Origin: Aliivibrio fischeri
GTDB lineage: Bacteria; Pseudomonadota; Gammaproteobacteria; Enterobacterales; Vibrionaceae
Length of the DNA: 64,000 nt
Assembly (NCBI GenBank): GCA_038993745.2
Contig: CP160629.1
Span: 2,542,001-2,606,000 of the forward strand
Reading direction: 5' to 3'
Every line of letters begins with the position of its first letter. The first letter of the stretch is position 1. The translations under genes were made by a program, and so were the position numbers. The notes beneath the pieces are model-generated. The model was not told the origin of the DNA. It ran no database searches and was given only the letters and a program-made list of their open reading frames with translations. Of the stretch, positions 1 to 9,857 are shown piece by piece.

Positions 1-325
1 CCAATTCATTCACATTGAAATCACCAGAATCCCCCATGCTTTTATTTTTTGCTACCACCTTTGTTTCGGGTTCTGAAACCAAAGGAGGTGAAGTCGTATT
101 ACCTTTATTTTTCGCTGACGACACTAATGCGAGCTTCGTTGCTTGAATAGGTAATTTTTGAGTATCTACCTCTGGAAATGAAAGCTCTGTATAGGTAGAA
201 GGTGGAATAATGATCTCTTGCTGCTGAGCTTGATAATAAGGCCAAGCTATATAAGCACTAAGCGATAACGGAGGTAGAATAATAATCACACCAATGAGTA
301 CGGGAGATATCGATTTCGACAACAT
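1..325 (-). CDS. gspB: GspB/ExeB-like type II secretion protein, N-terminal part (cut by window edge)
   Basis: The reading frame opens with ATG at 325 and runs off the left edge, so only about 108 residues are visible. It starts with a short cytoplasmic segment (MLSKSISP) and one hydrophobic membrane segment (about residues 9-28), followed by a Ser/Pro/Lys-rich periplasmic linker. This matches the layout of GspB/ExeB, the partner of the GspA ATPase, which together help place the type II secretin in the cell envelope. The start lies one base beyond the gspA stop codon, so the two are almost certainly one operon. The conserved C-terminal domain is outside the window, so the assignment rests on context and topology. 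Confidence 0.7.
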   Translation of the reverse strand, partial: MLSKSISPVLIGVIIILPPLSLSAYIAWPYYQAQQQEIIIPPSTYTELSFPEVDTQKLPIQATKLALVSSAKNKGNTTSPPLVSEPETKVVAKNKSMGDSGDFNVNEL

Positions 326-326
326 A

Positions 327-1882
327 TTAATCTTCTCCTTGTAATAACGGAGCATTTGCATTGGTAACACTATCCAACCACATCAAAGTACTAGAACCAG
401 CAATGCCGTCCTCTTTCAAACCAAAAATTTCCTGAAACTGCTTCACTTGTTGTTCCGTTTTTTCATCGAAGAAATCTGACTCAATCATAGGCTGCTCTAG
501 CGCGGTTGAAAGTAGGTGATTTAATGCAAAAATAGCTTCACCTTCGTCTCCTTTTCGCATCGCACGCTCTGTAATTATTGGCTTTTGCCATAATTGCACG
601 TATGCCCCATTCCAGTGGCGACTAAACCATTGGTGTGATACTTCCACACGCTTAGAAGGAAGCAACAACTCAATACCTTTAGAGCTCACACGATATACAA
701 TAGCTAGCAGACCTTCGCCAGAATATTCTTGTAACCAAACAACCGCAGGACGATTCACAGCAAGCAAATCATTTAACGTTCCGTTGTCATCTAAACAATA
801 TAATTGCGCACGTTTTGCATTGGTACAGTTAGCTTGGAATGAATTGACAGAGTAGCCCCATACGGAAAGTAACTGTTTAAATGCATCAGATTGATCATGA
901 AACCCCACTAAAGGCGCTTCAACAACTGGTTCTTGTATTGGAAAATGCTTATCTAAATAACTAGGCAGCATAGAATAAATGCCAAAGCACAACAAAGCCG
1001 ATACACGATAGCGGCTAACGGAATAAAGCGACGCGCTTGAATATTTATAGATGAATGTTCAGTAGTAGAAGCAACCTGCCAGTCAAGAACCAACTCACTT
1101 GCTTTTTTAAGCGCCGCTTGATCTATTTTTTGATTGCCATTTTGATAGCTCACCCACAATGCTTTATCACATAATAAGTTAACTAAACGAGGTATCCCAT
1201 TTGAATACTGAGCAATTTTTTTAATTAATGATGAAGAAAATAACGAAGTATCTCCACCAGCTACGCCTAAACGGTGGACAATATAATGTTCAATCTCTTG
1301 TGGCGTTAATGGTAATAAGTGGTATCTCGCAGTAATTCGCTGCGCTAATTGTCGTAAATTTGTTTGCTGCAATTTTTGCTGCAGTTCAGGCTGACCAATT
1401 AATAAGACTTTTAATAGCTTATCGCTATCGGTTTCAAAGTTTGTTAATAAGCGCAGCTGCTCAAGAACATCAGGGCCAAGATGCTGAGCTTCATCGATAG
1501 CTACAATGGTCTGGTAGCCTTTTTCGTTTTCACTCTGTAAGTAGTGAACAATGTTATCGGTTAGCTGCTTTAATGAAGCAAGAGAAGAATACGCAATTTC
1601 AAATTCATCACAAATCGCTTCTAATAACTCTTGAGCACTAAACATAGGGTTTAAAATTAAAGCTAAATTCACCTTTTCATCTAACTGAGAAAATAACGCT
1701 CTTGAAACCGTTGTTTTACCTGTCCCTACTTCCCCTGTTAATAATGCAAAACCACCACCTTGCCCTAAACCAGATAATAGGTAATTCAATGCTTCTTTAT
1801 GACGATCACTTAAATAAAGAAATCGTGCATTTGGTGTCATTGAAAATGGCAGCTCATCAAAGCCAAAAAAATCTTGGTACAT
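327..1882 (-). pseudogene. gspA: GspA/ExeA ATPase with peptidoglycan-binding domain, frameshifted
   Basis: The N-terminal part begins MYQDFFGFDELPFS and has an AAA ATPase fold with Walker A GEVGTGKT (residues 50-57) and Walker B VAIDEA (about 127-132). The C-terminal part carries a peptidoglycan-binding domain (EQQVKQFQEIFGLKEDGIAG). GspA couples ATP hydrolysis to secretin assembly across the cell wall. The frame breaks inside the single membrane segment near 1001-1006: the upstream frame gives ...PLAAIV and the downstream frame gives SALLCFGIYSML, so one base seems to be missing there. Without the shift the protein would be about 518 residues, close to the family length. Unlike most breaks in this window, this one is not in a clear homopolymer, so a real mutation is possible. 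gspB follows directly. Confidence 0.85.
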
Positions 1883-2020
1883 AAGGTTAAATCTATCCTA
1901 ATCGGCTCAACAAAAACAAAGCATGGGAATAAAAAGTCGAAAAACTCTACTTGCACGGTATCATTGGATGTAAGAAAGTAAAGAAAGTTCTCTTTATCTT
2001 GGCAGCGATTAGGACAAAAC

Positions 2021-3244
2021 GTGAAAATTTATTTAGTTGGCGGTGCAGTTCGAGATTCACTTCTCAATATTGATGTAAAAGACAAAGACTGGGTTGTTGT
2101 TGGTTCGACTCCACAAAAAATGGATTCTCTCGGTTATCAAACCGTTGGACAAGATTTCCCTGTATTTCTACACCCGAAAACTAAAGAAGAATACGCACTC
2201 GCCCGAACGGAACGAAAAAGCGGTCAAGGTTATAAAGGATTTACTTGCTATGCAGAGCCAGATGTCACATTAGAAGAAGATTTATTACGCCGAGACCTAA
2301 CAATTAATGCCATCGCTCAAGCTGATAATGGTGAGCTCATCGACCCTTATAATGGCCAACAAGACATTATAAACCGCACACTTCGCCATGTATCTGATGC
2401 ATTTACTGAAGATCCCTTGCGAGTTCTGCGTGTCGCTCGTTTTGCTGCTCGTTTTCATCATTTAGGCTTTACGGTTGCCCCTGAAACCATGCATCTAATG
2501 AAAGTATTAGTGGATAGTGGTGAACTATCTCATTTAACTGCTGAGCGAGTGTGGCAAGAGTGGCAAAAATCATTATCTAGCCAGCATCCTGAAATCTTTC
2601 TTTCTACGCTAAAAGAATGTGGTGCTCTTGCTATTGTGCTACCTGAACTCAATGCTTTATTTGGTGTACCACAACCAGAAAAGTGGCACCCTGAAATTGA
2701 TACAGGGATCCACACCCTAATGGTTGCTCAGCAAGCTGCTCTATTAAGCCAAGACTTACCGACTCGCTTTGCAGCACAAGTACATGACCTTGGGAAAGGT
2801 GTCACGCCAGAATCAGAATGGCCAAGCCATAAACTGCATTGCCATACAGGCATAAAACTGATTAAAAGATTGTGTGATCGTGTTCGTGTACCAAATGACT
2901 ATCGAGATCTTGCTCTATTAGTATGTGAACATCACTCTAATATCCACAGAGCAGCAGAATTACGAGCACAAACCTTCATTAAAATATTCGATAAAATGGA
3001 TGTGTGGCGTAAACCAGAACGCTTAGCTCCTATACTACTTTGCTGCCAAGCTGATCATGCAGGAAGATTGGGGTTAGAAACTCAACCTTACCCACAAAAA
3101 AAACGTTTTGAAGCGGCATTTGATGCTGCAAAAAATGTGGAAGTGAAAGATGTGGTTGCAGCAGGATTTAAAGGGCCGGAGATCAGAGAAGAGTTAAGCA
3201 AAAGACGAATTGAAGCGGTAAAGGATAAGTTGAATATCAAATAA
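2021..3244 (+). CDS. cca: Multifunctional CCA tRNA nucleotidyltransferase
   Basis: Adds or repairs the 3' CCA of tRNAs. The 407-residue protein opens with the nucleotidyltransferase motif GGAVRD (residues 7-12) and the metal-binding pair D21/D23 (DKD). The [10 protein letters not shown] segment (about 90-99) follows. A C-terminal HD domain is visible at QVHDLGKG (H255, D256), which in enterobacterial Cca gives phosphatase and phosphodiesterase activities. Translation starts at GTG (2021). The gene is divergent from gspA, and both promoters must lie in the 138 bp between them. A repeat-rich element begins at the stop codon. Confidence 0.97.
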   Translation: MKIYLVGGAVRDSLLNIDVKDKDWVVVGSTPQKMDSLGYQTVGQDFPVFLHPKTKEEYALARTERKSGQGYKGFTCYAEPDVTLEEDLLRRDLTINAIAQADNGELIDPYNGQQDIINRTLRHVSDAFTEDPLRVLRVARFAARFHHLGFTVAPETMHLMKVLVDSGELSHLTAERVWQEWQKSLSSQHPEIFLSTLKECGALAIVLPELNALFGVPQPEKWHPEIDTGIHTLMVAQQAALLSQDLPTRFAAQVHDLGKGVTPESEWPSHKLHCHTGIKLIKRLCDRVRVPNDYRDLALLVCEHHSNIHRAAELRAQTFIKIFDKMDVWRKPERLAPILLCCQADHAGRLGLETQPYPQKKRFEAAFDAAKNVEVKDVVAAGFKGPEIREELSKRRIEAVKDKLNIK

Positions 3245-3302
3245 GCTATACGCTACGCTGACTAGAAACTAGAACGCTTCGCTCTAGAGACGATAAAAGC
3301 CA

Positions 3303-3333
3303 AGGTTTCAGGTTTCAGGTTTCAGGTTTCAGG
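3303..3333 (+). repeat. Tandem heptamer AGGTTTC, four copies
   Basis: Four exact head-to-tail copies of AGGTTTC lie at 3303-3330, followed by a partial AGG. They sit between the arms of the inverted repeat downstream of cca. The unit length equals that of the larger AGTCTCT array 110 bp away, although the unit sequence differs. Confidence 0.95.
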
Positions 3334-3440
3334 AAAATCAAATCGAATACACCCGAAACCTGCAAGCAAGTATCCTGAAGCCTAGAACATTGTCATTCCA
3401 GAAATACTTGCTCTTATCGTTTCTAGTTAGCGAAGCGTAT

Positions 3441-3548
3441 AGTCTCTAGTCTCTAGTCTCTAGTCTCTAGTCTCTAGTCTCTAGTCTCTAGTCTCTAGTC
3501 TCTAGTCTCTAGTCTCTAGTCTCTAGTCTCTAGTCTCTAGTCTCTAGT
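3441..3548 (+). repeat. Tandem heptamer AGTCTCT, fifteen copies
   Basis: Fifteen exact copies of the 7-bp unit AGTCTCT run from 3441 to 3545, followed by a partial AGT. Each junction creates a CTAG tetramer. The last unit contains the TAG stop codon of uppP (3544-3546 on the minus strand), so the array begins exactly at the end of that gene. Perfect identity over 105 bp suggests recent expansion by slippage. Copy-number change would not alter the uppP product, because the stop lies in the first unit reached by translation. Confidence 0.97.
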
Positions 3549-4347
3549 GCAAAGCTAACCATACCAATAGGCTTGAACCTAATAAGATACGGTAGATAAC
3601 AAACGGCATCATCCCCATACTTGAAATCAGCTTCAAAAAGAAATGAATACAGATATAGGCACTAATAAAAGAGACAATCACACCAGTACTTAATAAGCCT
3701 AAGTGAATTGAAATATCACTCATCGCTAATTTAAGACCAAGATAAGATCCAGCGAGTGTAATAATTGGAATGGACATTAGGAAAGAAAAACGTGCCGCTG
3801 CCTCACGAGTAAATCCAAGATACAACGCTGCAGTAATTGTGATTCCTGAACGAGAAGTACCAGGGATCATCGCCATTGCCTGAGCTATACCTAAAAATAA
3901 CGCTTTTTTCCACGTCATTTGGTATTCATCTTTTGCTAACGTTGCATTTTTATCTACCCACCAAAGCAATAAACCAAAAACAATCGTTGTTGCAGCAATA
4001 ACCCATGCACTACGTAAATATATTTCAATAAAATCTTTAAATAGTAAGCCAAATAAAGCCGCTGGAATCGTAGCTAACACGATTAACCAAGCCAAATTTG
4101 ATTCCTTGTTATGCTCTTTTTTTACAATAGAACCGACCCAAGCTGTTAATAATGTCACCACTTCTTTTCTAAAGTAGATAACCACCGCAGCTAATGTTCC
4201 AACGTGAACGGCGACATCGAAAGCTAAACCTTGATCTGACCAGCCTAAAATTGCAGAGGGTAAAATTAAATGAGCTGAACTTGAGATAGGTAAAAACTCT
4301 GTGAATCCTTGCAGAAGAGCAAGAAAGAAAGCTTCAAAGTACGTCAT
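3544..4347 (-). CDS. uppP: Undecaprenyl-diphosphate phosphatase
   Basis: Integral membrane enzyme (BacA family) that recycles undecaprenyl diphosphate to the monophosphate carrier used for peptidoglycan and other surface polymers. The 267-residue, strongly hydrophobic protein shows both family signatures: [14 protein letters not shown] (residues 13-26) and PGTSRSG (162-168). Its stop codon falls inside the last unit of a heptamer repeat array. folK ends 9 bp upstream, so uppP is probably the last gene of a folB-folK-uppP transcript. The length is normal for the family. Confidence 0.97.
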   Translation of the reverse strand: MTYFEAFFLALLQGFTEFLPISSSAHLILPSAILGWSDQGLAFDVAVHVGTLAAVVIYFRKEVVTLLTAWVGSIVKKEHNKESNLAWLIVLATIPAALFGLLFKDFIEIYLRSAWVIAATTIVFGLLLWWVDKNATLAKDEYQMTWKKALFLGIAQAMAMIPGTSRSGITITAALYLGFTREAAARFSFLMSIPIITLAGSYLGLKLAMSDISIHLGLLSTGVIVSFISAYICIHFFLKLISSMGMMPFVIYRILLGSSLLVWLALH

Positions 4348-4356
4348 GATATTCCA

Positions 4357-4845
4357 TTAAAACCTTAAGTTAATTAACGCGGGTTTGAGTGATTGATTGT
4401 GAGTGAAATGATTCCATATCTCACTAATGGTTGTTTTTGTACCAGGTACAATTAAATCGGGGTTAAGCTCAACAAGAGGCAAAATAGCAAATGCAAACTT
4501 AAATAGATCCTCTCTTGGTAATTTAGGATCATTATTTGAGATCACATCACCATACAACAAGATATCCAGATCTAACGTACGATCTTGATTCTTTTGTGCA
4601 TCAGGTAACCTTCCCCATTTTAGTTCAATCGCACGTAATTGAGCTGCAAGTTCACTTAATGAACACGTAACTTCTAATTCAGCGACTAAATTAAAAAAAT
4701 TATTACTTGAAAAGCCTACAGGCTCAGCCTCATATACAGTTGATATTTGAGTAATGCTTCCTAACAGCTTTAACTCATCTATCGCAGCCTTTACATGCTT
4801 TTCTGGTTCAATATTGGAGCCAATGCCAATATAAGTTGTGATCAT
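4357..4845 (-). CDS. folK: 2-amino-4-hydroxy-6-hydroxymethyldihydropteridine pyrophosphokinase
   Basis: Transfers pyrophosphate from ATP to 6-hydroxymethyl-7,8-dihydropterin in folate synthesis. The 162-residue protein begins with GIGSNIEP and contains the signature RTLDLDILLYGD (about residues 88-99), which holds the Mg-ATP-binding aspartates. It overlaps the end of folB by four bases, indicating translational coupling of consecutive steps of the same pathway. No anomaly is visible. Confidence 0.96.
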   Translation of the reverse strand: MITTYIGIGSNIEPEKHVKAAIDELKLLGSITQISTVYEAEPVGFSSNNFFNLVAELEVTCSLSELAAQLRAIELKWGRLPDAQKNQDRTLDLDILLYGDVISNNDPKLPREDLFKFAFAILPLVELNPDLIVPGTKTTISEIWNHFTHNQSLKPALINLRF

Positions 4846-5195
4846 TTACTTCCTCGCTCAATCACAACACCGACGCTATGCGCATTTACAACTGCACCAG
4901 GTTTAGATAAATGAATTCGAACCCAAGGAACAGAAAAACGAGTCATGATTAGCTCGGCAATTTCTTCAGCTACACGTTCAACTAATAAAAATCGACCATT
5001 TTGAATATACTCTGTTACTGCTTCGCTCACTTCTGCATAATTTAAACAATGCTCAACATCGTCGGATTTTGCTGCTGGTTTGTTATCGTGAGCCATATCA
5101 ATATCTAATACGAGCTTTTGTTTAATTCCCTGTTCCCATTCATAAACACCAATGGTGGTAATTACTTCAAGCTGTTTTATAAATACTAAATCCAT
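4842..5195 (-). CDS. folB: Dihydroneopterin aldolase
   Basis: The 117-residue protein begins MDLVFIKQLEVITTIGVYEWE, with the family residue E18 (substrate-anchoring E in the GVYEWE segment) and the C-terminal KPGAV segment. It converts dihydroneopterin to 6-hydroxymethyl-dihydropterin and glycolaldehyde, the step just before FolK, whose gene overlaps its 3' end. It is divergent from plsY, with 145 bp between them for the two promoters. This folB-plsY divergence is common in gammaproteobacteria. Confidence 0.95.
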   Translation of the reverse strand: MDLVFIKQLEVITTIGVYEWEQGIKQKLVLDIDMAHDNKPAAKSDDVEHCLNYAEVSEAVTEYIQNGRFLLVERVAEEIAELIMTRFSVPWVRIHLSKPGAVVNAHSVGVVIERGSK

Positions 5196-5340
5196 CTTTG
5201 ATCACACTTTTTATTAAGAGGTCGGATACCCATCAAAAGAAAAACAACGTAATATTGATATTACTTTGCTCAATGTGTCGAGCAATATACTATAAAAATG
5301 ATTTCTGATCGCTCTCGATCGTTTAAATTAAGGCTCATTC

Positions 5341-5936
5341 ATGACCCCTCTTGCACTAATTATGATCATCATCGCCTATCTGCTAGGATCGATCTCTAGT
5401 GCGGTTTTAATCTGCCGATTAAAAGGGTTACCTGATCCTCGAACTTCTGGCTCTCATAATCCAGGTGCCACTAATGTATTTAGAATTGGTGGAAGAAGTG
5501 CTGCAGGGTTAGTCCTCTTATGCGATATCCTAAAAGGAATGTTACCTGTATGGGGTGGTTATTTTCTTGAAATAAATCCTTTTATGCTTGGTATCATTGC
5601 GATCTCTGCTTGCTTAGGTCACATGTACCCGCTCTTTTTCCATTTTAAGGGTGGTAAAGGTGTTGCGACCGCTCTTGGAGCATTAGCCCCGATAGGATTA
5701 GATTTAACAGGTATGTTATTTGGTTGCTGGGTCGTCACTGTACTTGTAACTGGATACTCTTCATTAGCTTCAATGATCACCGCTTTACTTGCCCTCTATT
5801 TACTTGGCTTGTAAAACCTCAATATACCTTACCTGTTGCTATGCTCTCTTGCTTAATCGTTTTAAAGCATCATGAAAATATAAAACGTTTCTTTGAAGGC
5901 AAAGAGACAAAAATATGGCAAAGAAAAAGGGACTAA
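5341..5936 (+). pseudogene. plsY: Acyl-phosphate:glycerol-3-phosphate acyltransferase, frameshifted in a C-run
   Basis: PlsY is the membrane enzyme that acylates glycerol-3-phosphate from acyl-phosphate. Its motifs are visible: [24 protein letters not shown] and [11 protein letters not shown]. The frame reads normally to ALLA, then stops after LYLLGL. The next frame continues with [14 protein letters not shown] and ends ...KIWQRKRD. One extra C in the run at 5792-5794 (CCC to CCCC) joins them into about 198 residues, the usual length. The gene is probably intact in the organism and the break a sequencing error in a homopolymer. Confidence 0.9.
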
Positions 5937-5987
5937 ATAGCCCCTTTATATAGATAACGATCTTTTATGATCCAAACGGATCACTTT

Positions 5988-7004
5988 TTATTTAATTGGC
6001 GCTAACTGATCTATTGGCCAACGAGGTTTAGCTTGAACCGCTAAATCTGTCGTTTCGCCGTTTTTCAAACGTTGCATTCCAGCGTAAGCGATCATGGCAC
6101 CATTATCGGTACAAAATTCAGTTCGAGGGTAATACACCTCACCACCAATTTTCTTCATCATCACTTCTAGTTCTTGGCGTAAATATTTATTCGCACTTAC
6201 GCCACCAGCCATCACTAAACGTTTCATGCCTGTTTGCTTTAAAGCTCGGCGACATTTAATCGCTAATGTATCAACTACCGCTTCCTGAAAAGCAAAAGCA
6301 ATATCAGCTCGTGTTTGTAGATCATCTTCATTGCCACGAATCGTATTTGCAGCAAATGTTTTCAAACCAGAAAAACTAAAATCCAAGCCAGGGCGATCGG
6401 TCATAGGGCGTGGGAATTTAAAACGCCCTTTTGTGCCACTCTCTGCTAATTTAGAAAGTAATGGACCACCAGGGTAATCTAATCCCATCAGTTTTGCTGT
6501 TTTATCAAATGCTTCACCAGCCGCATCATCCACAGATTCACCAAGGATCTGATATTCACCAATGCCTTTTACTTCAACCATCATGGTGTGACCACCAGAA
6601 ACAAGTAAAGCAACAAATGGAAATGCTGGTGGCTCATCCTCAAGCATCGGAGCAAGTAAATGCCCTTCCATATGATGAACAGGAATTGCAGGAACATCCC
6701 ATGCATAAGCAATGCTTCGACCAATAGTTGAACCAACAAGTAAGGCGCCCACTAGACCAGGGCCAGCAGTATACGCAATCCCATCGATATCATCTTTGGT
6801 TAAACCAGCATCATTTAGTGCTGCTTTAATCAACGGAATGGTCTTTTTAACATGATCACGAGAAGCCAATTCAGGCACTACACCGCCGTAATCAGCATGC
6901 AGTTTTACTTGGCTATACAGCTGATGAGCTAATAACCCTTTTTCATCATCATAAATCGCAACACCCGTTTCATCACACGAGGTTTCAATGCCTAAAATTC
7001 GCAT
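5988..7004 (-). CDS. tsaD: tRNA N6-threonylcarbamoyladenosine transferase TsaD
   Basis: Transfers the threonylcarbamoyl group to A37 of ANN-decoding tRNAs together with TsaB and TsaE. The 338-residue protein shows the ASKHA fold start [13 protein letters not shown] and the metal-binding HMEGH motif (H111, H115). The second glycine-rich segment is LVSGGHT. Length is typical. It is divergent from rpsU, the classic arrangement at the macromolecular-synthesis operon, with about 227 bp between. Confidence 0.97.
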   Translation of the reverse strand: MRILGIETSCDETGVAIYDDEKGLLAHQLYSQVKLHADYGGVVPELASRDHVKKTIPLIKAALNDAGLTKDDIDGIAYTAGPGLVGALLVGSTIGRSIAYAWDVPAIPVHHMEGHLLAPMLEDEPPAFPFVALLVSGGHTMMVEVKGIGEYQILGESVDDAAGEAFDKTAKLMGLDYPGGPLLSKLAESGTKGRFKFPRPMTDRPGLDFSFSGLKTFAANTIRGNEDDLQTRADIAFAFQEAVVDTLAIKCRRALKQTGMKRLVMAGGVSANKYLRQELEVMMKKIGGEVYYPRTEFCTDNGAMIAYAGMQRLKNGETTDLAVQAKPRWPIDQLAPIK

Positions 7005-7231
7005 ATTTTTCTCAGCTACCTGTTAATTTATCGCCATATTACCTACATCCCTGAGCTACCTCAAGCAAGGAGATGCCTTAAGAAGGCAAAATAAACAAAG
7101 AAATTACTCAATTCTTAATCAAGAATGCTTTACAAAGAGACTAGATCGGATTAAAATTCGGCACCAATTTGAATAATAGCTGGTTAATTATAACTACCAG
7201 CGAATTGACTAACACCTGAGGTGAAAGGCAT

Positions 7232-7447
7232 ATGCCAGTAGTTAAAGTACGTGAAAACGAACCGTTCGACGTTGCACTACGTCGTTTCAAGCGCTCTTGC
7301 GAAAAAGCAGGTATTCTTTCTGAAGTTCGCCGTCGTGAACATTACGAAAAACCTACTACAGTACGTAAACGCGCTAAAGCAGCAGCTCAAAAGCGTCACG
7401 CTAAGAAGCTGTCTCGCGAAAACGCACGTCGCGTTCGCCTGTACTAA
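7232..7447 (+). CDS. rpsU: 30S ribosomal protein S21
   Basis: A 71-residue, very basic protein starting [20 protein letters not shown], a near-canonical gammaproteobacterial S21. It helps mRNA binding and initiation on the 30S subunit. The ribosome-binding site GAGGTGAAAGG lies just upstream. It heads the cluster rpsU-yqeY-dnaG-rpoD, which groups translation, replication and transcription start factors. Confidence 0.98.
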   Translation: MPVVKVRENEPFDVALRRFKRSCEKAGILSEVRRREHYEKPTTVRKRAKAAAQKRHAKKLSRENARRVRLY

Positions 7448-7476
7448 TAACTTACCTAACTATTTAGGACTAAGTT

Positions 7477-7920
7477 ATGGCTCTAATTGAACAACTCAAA
7501 GAAGAGCAAAAGTTAGCGATGAAAGCCAAGGATAAATTACGCCTTGGCACTATTCGTTTAGCTTTATCTGAAATTAAACAGCGTGAAGTTGATGGTCAAA
7601 CAACTTTGTCTGACGATGAAATCATTGCTGTATTAACTAAGATGGTTAAACAACGTCGCGATTCAGTTTCGCAGTTTACTGCTGCTGGTCGTGATGATCT
7701 TGCTGAAAAAGAAAGTGCTGAAATTACAGTACTGGAAGATTTCATGCCACAAGCACTAACCGATGAAGAAGTTGCCGAGTTATTAGACAAAGCAATTGCT
7801 GAATCAGGTGCCGCTGGTATGCAGGATATGGGCAAGGTGATGGGCGTGTTAAAACCTCAAATCCAAGGCCGCGCTGACATGGGTAAAGTAAGCCAATTAG
7901 TTAAATCTAAACTGGCTTAA
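7477..7920 (+). CDS. YqeY/GatB-related protein
   Basis: A 147-residue soluble protein (MALIEQLKEEQKLAMKAKDK) of the GatB/YqeY family. The family shares the C-terminal tRNA-interacting fold of the GatB amidotransferase subunit. The visible signature GKVMGVLKPQIQGRADMGKVS near the end is conserved. Its cellular role is not settled. It starts 29 bp after rpsU and is followed by a strong hairpin, so it probably shares the rpsU transcript. Insertion of yqeY between rpsU and dnaG is, as I recall, usual in Vibrio but absent in E. coli. Confidence 0.9.
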   Translation: MALIEQLKEEQKLAMKAKDKLRLGTIRLALSEIKQREVDGQTTLSDDEIIAVLTKMVKQRRDSVSQFTAAGRDDLAEKESAEITVLEDFMPQALTDEEVAELLDKAIAESGAAGMQDMGKVMGVLKPQIQGRADMGKVSQLVKSKLA

Positions 7921-7938
7921 TAATACTCTATTTATAAA

Positions 7939-7974
7939 ACAAGCCGTGCTATCTTTGATTGCACGGCTTGTTTG
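7939..7974 (+). terminator. Hairpin between yqeY and dnaG
   Basis: A perfect 11-bp stem (7939-7949 ACAAGCCGTGC with 7961-7971) is followed by only a weak T-rich tail. It matches the position of the internal terminator or processing site known between rpsU and dnaG in E. coli. It probably lowers dnaG expression relative to rpsU rather than ending transcription fully. Confidence 0.75.
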
Positions 7975-7994
7975 TATCTACAGGAAAAGAAAAA

Positions 7995-9758
7995 ATGGCT
8001 GGACATATCCCTCGCAGTTTTATTGATGAGCTTTTAAATCGACACGATATTGTCGATATTATTGACGCAAGAGTAAAACTGAAAAAACAAGGGAAAAACT
8101 ATGGTGCCTGCTGTCCATTCCATAATGAAAAATCCCCTTCTTTCTCTGTAAGCCAAGAAAAACAATTTTATCACTGCTTCGGTTGTGGTGTTCATGGTAA
8201 CGCCATTGACTTCCTTATGGAGTTTGACCGATTAGAATTCGTCGAAGCTATCGAAGAACTTGCATCTATGCTTGGTCTTGATGTGCCTCGCGAACAACGC
8301 AGTGGTTTTAATGCCCCATCATCAGGTCCAACTGCAAATTCAGAACAAAAACGCAGTTTATATGACTTAATGGGCGGCATTAGTCAGTTTTATCGCTCCC
8401 AATTAAAATCCGCAGCAAACATTCACGCAATCAACTATCTTAAAGATAGAGGTCTCTCTGGTGAGATTGTCCAAAAATTTGGTATTGGTTATATTGCTGA
8501 TGAATGGGAGTTAGTTAAAAATAACTTTGGCCGCGATAAAGCATCACAAGATGCCCTTGTTAGCGGCGGGATGTTAATTGAAAGCGATAATGGGCGCCGT
8601 TACGATCGTTTCCGTGGCCGAGTCATGTTCCCGATCAGAGATCGTCGTGGTCGCGTTATTGGCTTCGGTGGACGCGTAATTGGTGAAGGTACTCCCAAAT
8701 ATTTAAATTCACCTGAAACGCCTATTTTCCATAAAGGCAAAGAGCTTTATGGTTTATATGAAGCATTACAAGCCTACAAAGACTTACCACAAGCCTTAGT
8801 TGTTGAAGGTTATATGGATGTAGTTGCCTTGGCTCAATATGGTGTCGACTATGCCGTTGCCTCTCTAGGAACAGCAACAACAGGCGATCATATGCAGCTT
8901 CTTTTCCGCCAAACCAGTACTGTTGTTTGTTGTTATGACGGTGACCGAGCTGGACGCGAAGCGGCATGGCGAGCGATGGAGCAAGCGCTTCCCTATTTAA
9001 ATGATGGGCGCCAACTTAAATTTATGTTCTTACCTGATGGTGAAGATCCAGATACTTACATCCGTCAATATGGAAAAGAAGCATTCGAACAAGAAGTCGC
9101 TAACGCTGAATCACTAATCAACTTCATGTTTAGAACATTGGTTGACCAAATCGATACCAGTACACGTGAAGGGAAAGCAAAATTAACAACGCTTGCAGTG
9201 CCACTAATAGATAAAGTACCGGGTGGCACATTACGCCTTTATTTACGTGAGCAACTTGGCAAAACGCTTGGAATTCTCGATGAAAGTCAATTACAGCAAC
9301 TAATATCTAAACAAGGTGCTGTAGAGCCCAAACGTATCGCACAACCAGAAATAAAACGCACGGCTATGCGAGAAGTAATAACTTTATTATTACAAAACCC
9401 TGAACTTGCTCAATTAGTACCAGATTTAGAAAGTGTTAAAGAAATTCCACTTCCTGGATTAAGTTTATTTCTTCAGCTACTTGAAAGTTGTCGACATAAT
9501 CCCCATATCACCACAGGCCTGTTATTAGAACATTGGCGCGGTGATAAAAATGAAAAACTATTATCACGCTTGGCAGCATGGGAACTTCCTATAGACCAAG
9601 ACAATATACAAGATGTATTTATGGATTCACTGGACAGTGTTTTAGCCCAGTGCATCAATCAACAAATTGAAAGTTTGCAGACGAAAGAAAGAACACTTGG
9701 CTTATCAGTCGAAGAAAAAAGGGAGCTGCTAGCCTTAATGCTAGAATTAAAAGCGTAG
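7995..9758 (+). CDS. dnaG: DNA primase
   Basis: Synthesises RNA primers for replication. The start at 7995 gives MAGHIPRSF, the conserved N-terminus, with AGGAAAAG upstream; the in-frame start at 7959 lies inside the preceding hairpin. The 587-residue protein has a CHC2 zinc finger (C40, H43, C61, C64), a TOPRIM core (VVEGYMDVVAL, then DGDRAGREAA) and a C-terminal helical domain that binds DnaB. Length matches gammaproteobacterial primases. It lies between yqeY and rpoD. Confidence 0.97.
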   Translation: MAGHIPRSFIDELLNRHDIVDIIDARVKLKKQGKNYGACCPFHNEKSPSFSVSQEKQFYHCFGCGVHGNAIDFLMEFDRLEFVEAIEELASMLGLDVPREQRSGFNAPSSGPTANSEQKRSLYDLMGGISQFYRSQLKSAANIHAINYLKDRGLSGEIVQKFGIGYIADEWELVKNNFGRDKASQDALVSGGMLIESDNGRRYDRFRGRVMFPIRDRRGRVIGFGGRVIGEGTPKYLNSPETPIFHKGKELYGLYEALQAYKDLPQALVVEGYMDVVALAQYGVDYAVASLGTATTGDHMQLLFRQTSTVVCCYDGDRAGREAAWRAMEQALPYLNDGRQLKFMFLPDGEDPDTYIRQYGKEAFEQEVANAESLINFMFRTLVDQIDTSTREGKAKLTTLAVPLIDKVPGGTLRLYLREQLGKTLGILDESQLQQLISKQGAVEPKRIAQPEIKRTAMREVITLLLQNPELAQLVPDLESVKEIPLPGLSLFLQLLESCRHNPHITTGLLLEHWRGDKNEKLLSRLAAWELPIDQDNIQDVFMDSLDSVLAQCINQQIESLQTKERTLGLSVEEKRELLALMLELKA

Positions 9759-9857
9759 AACCCCAATTGTCGTCATCAATGAAAAAATTTGTTATTATTA
9801 GTGGTTTGCATATCGCATACTAATTCCGTCACACAGACCAGAAGTAGGATACCGTCT

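Larger units (their letters stand above)
3243..3548. repeat. Repeat-rich intergenic element with imperfect inverted repeats
   Basis: The gap between cca and uppP is built from repeats. A left arm (3246-3289) and the reverse complement of the right arm (about 3408-3441) share CTATACGC, CTAGAAAC and GATAA blocks in the same order. The left arm carries an extra block of about 22 bp (near 3270-3291). Between the arms are four AGGTTTC units and further partial copies such as CGAAACCTG (3353-3361) and CCTGAAGCC (3374-3382). No coding frame is evident. The structure resembles a small non-autonomous palindromic element or REP-like unit, but no transposase or clear target duplication is visible. Confidence 0.7.

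Noticed and set aside
3441..3548. The heptamer array as a CRISPR array
   Set aside because: Units are 7 bp and contiguous, with no spacers and no cas genes in the window.
7959..7994. Start of dnaG at 7959, adding 12 residues
   Set aside because: The extension lies within the preceding hairpin and is not like any primase N-terminus; MAGHIP at 7995 has a good ribosome-binding site.
9789..9857. Start of rpoD at 9789
   Set aside because: The added 23 residues are not sigma-70-like; MDQNPQSQ at 9858 is the known N-terminus.
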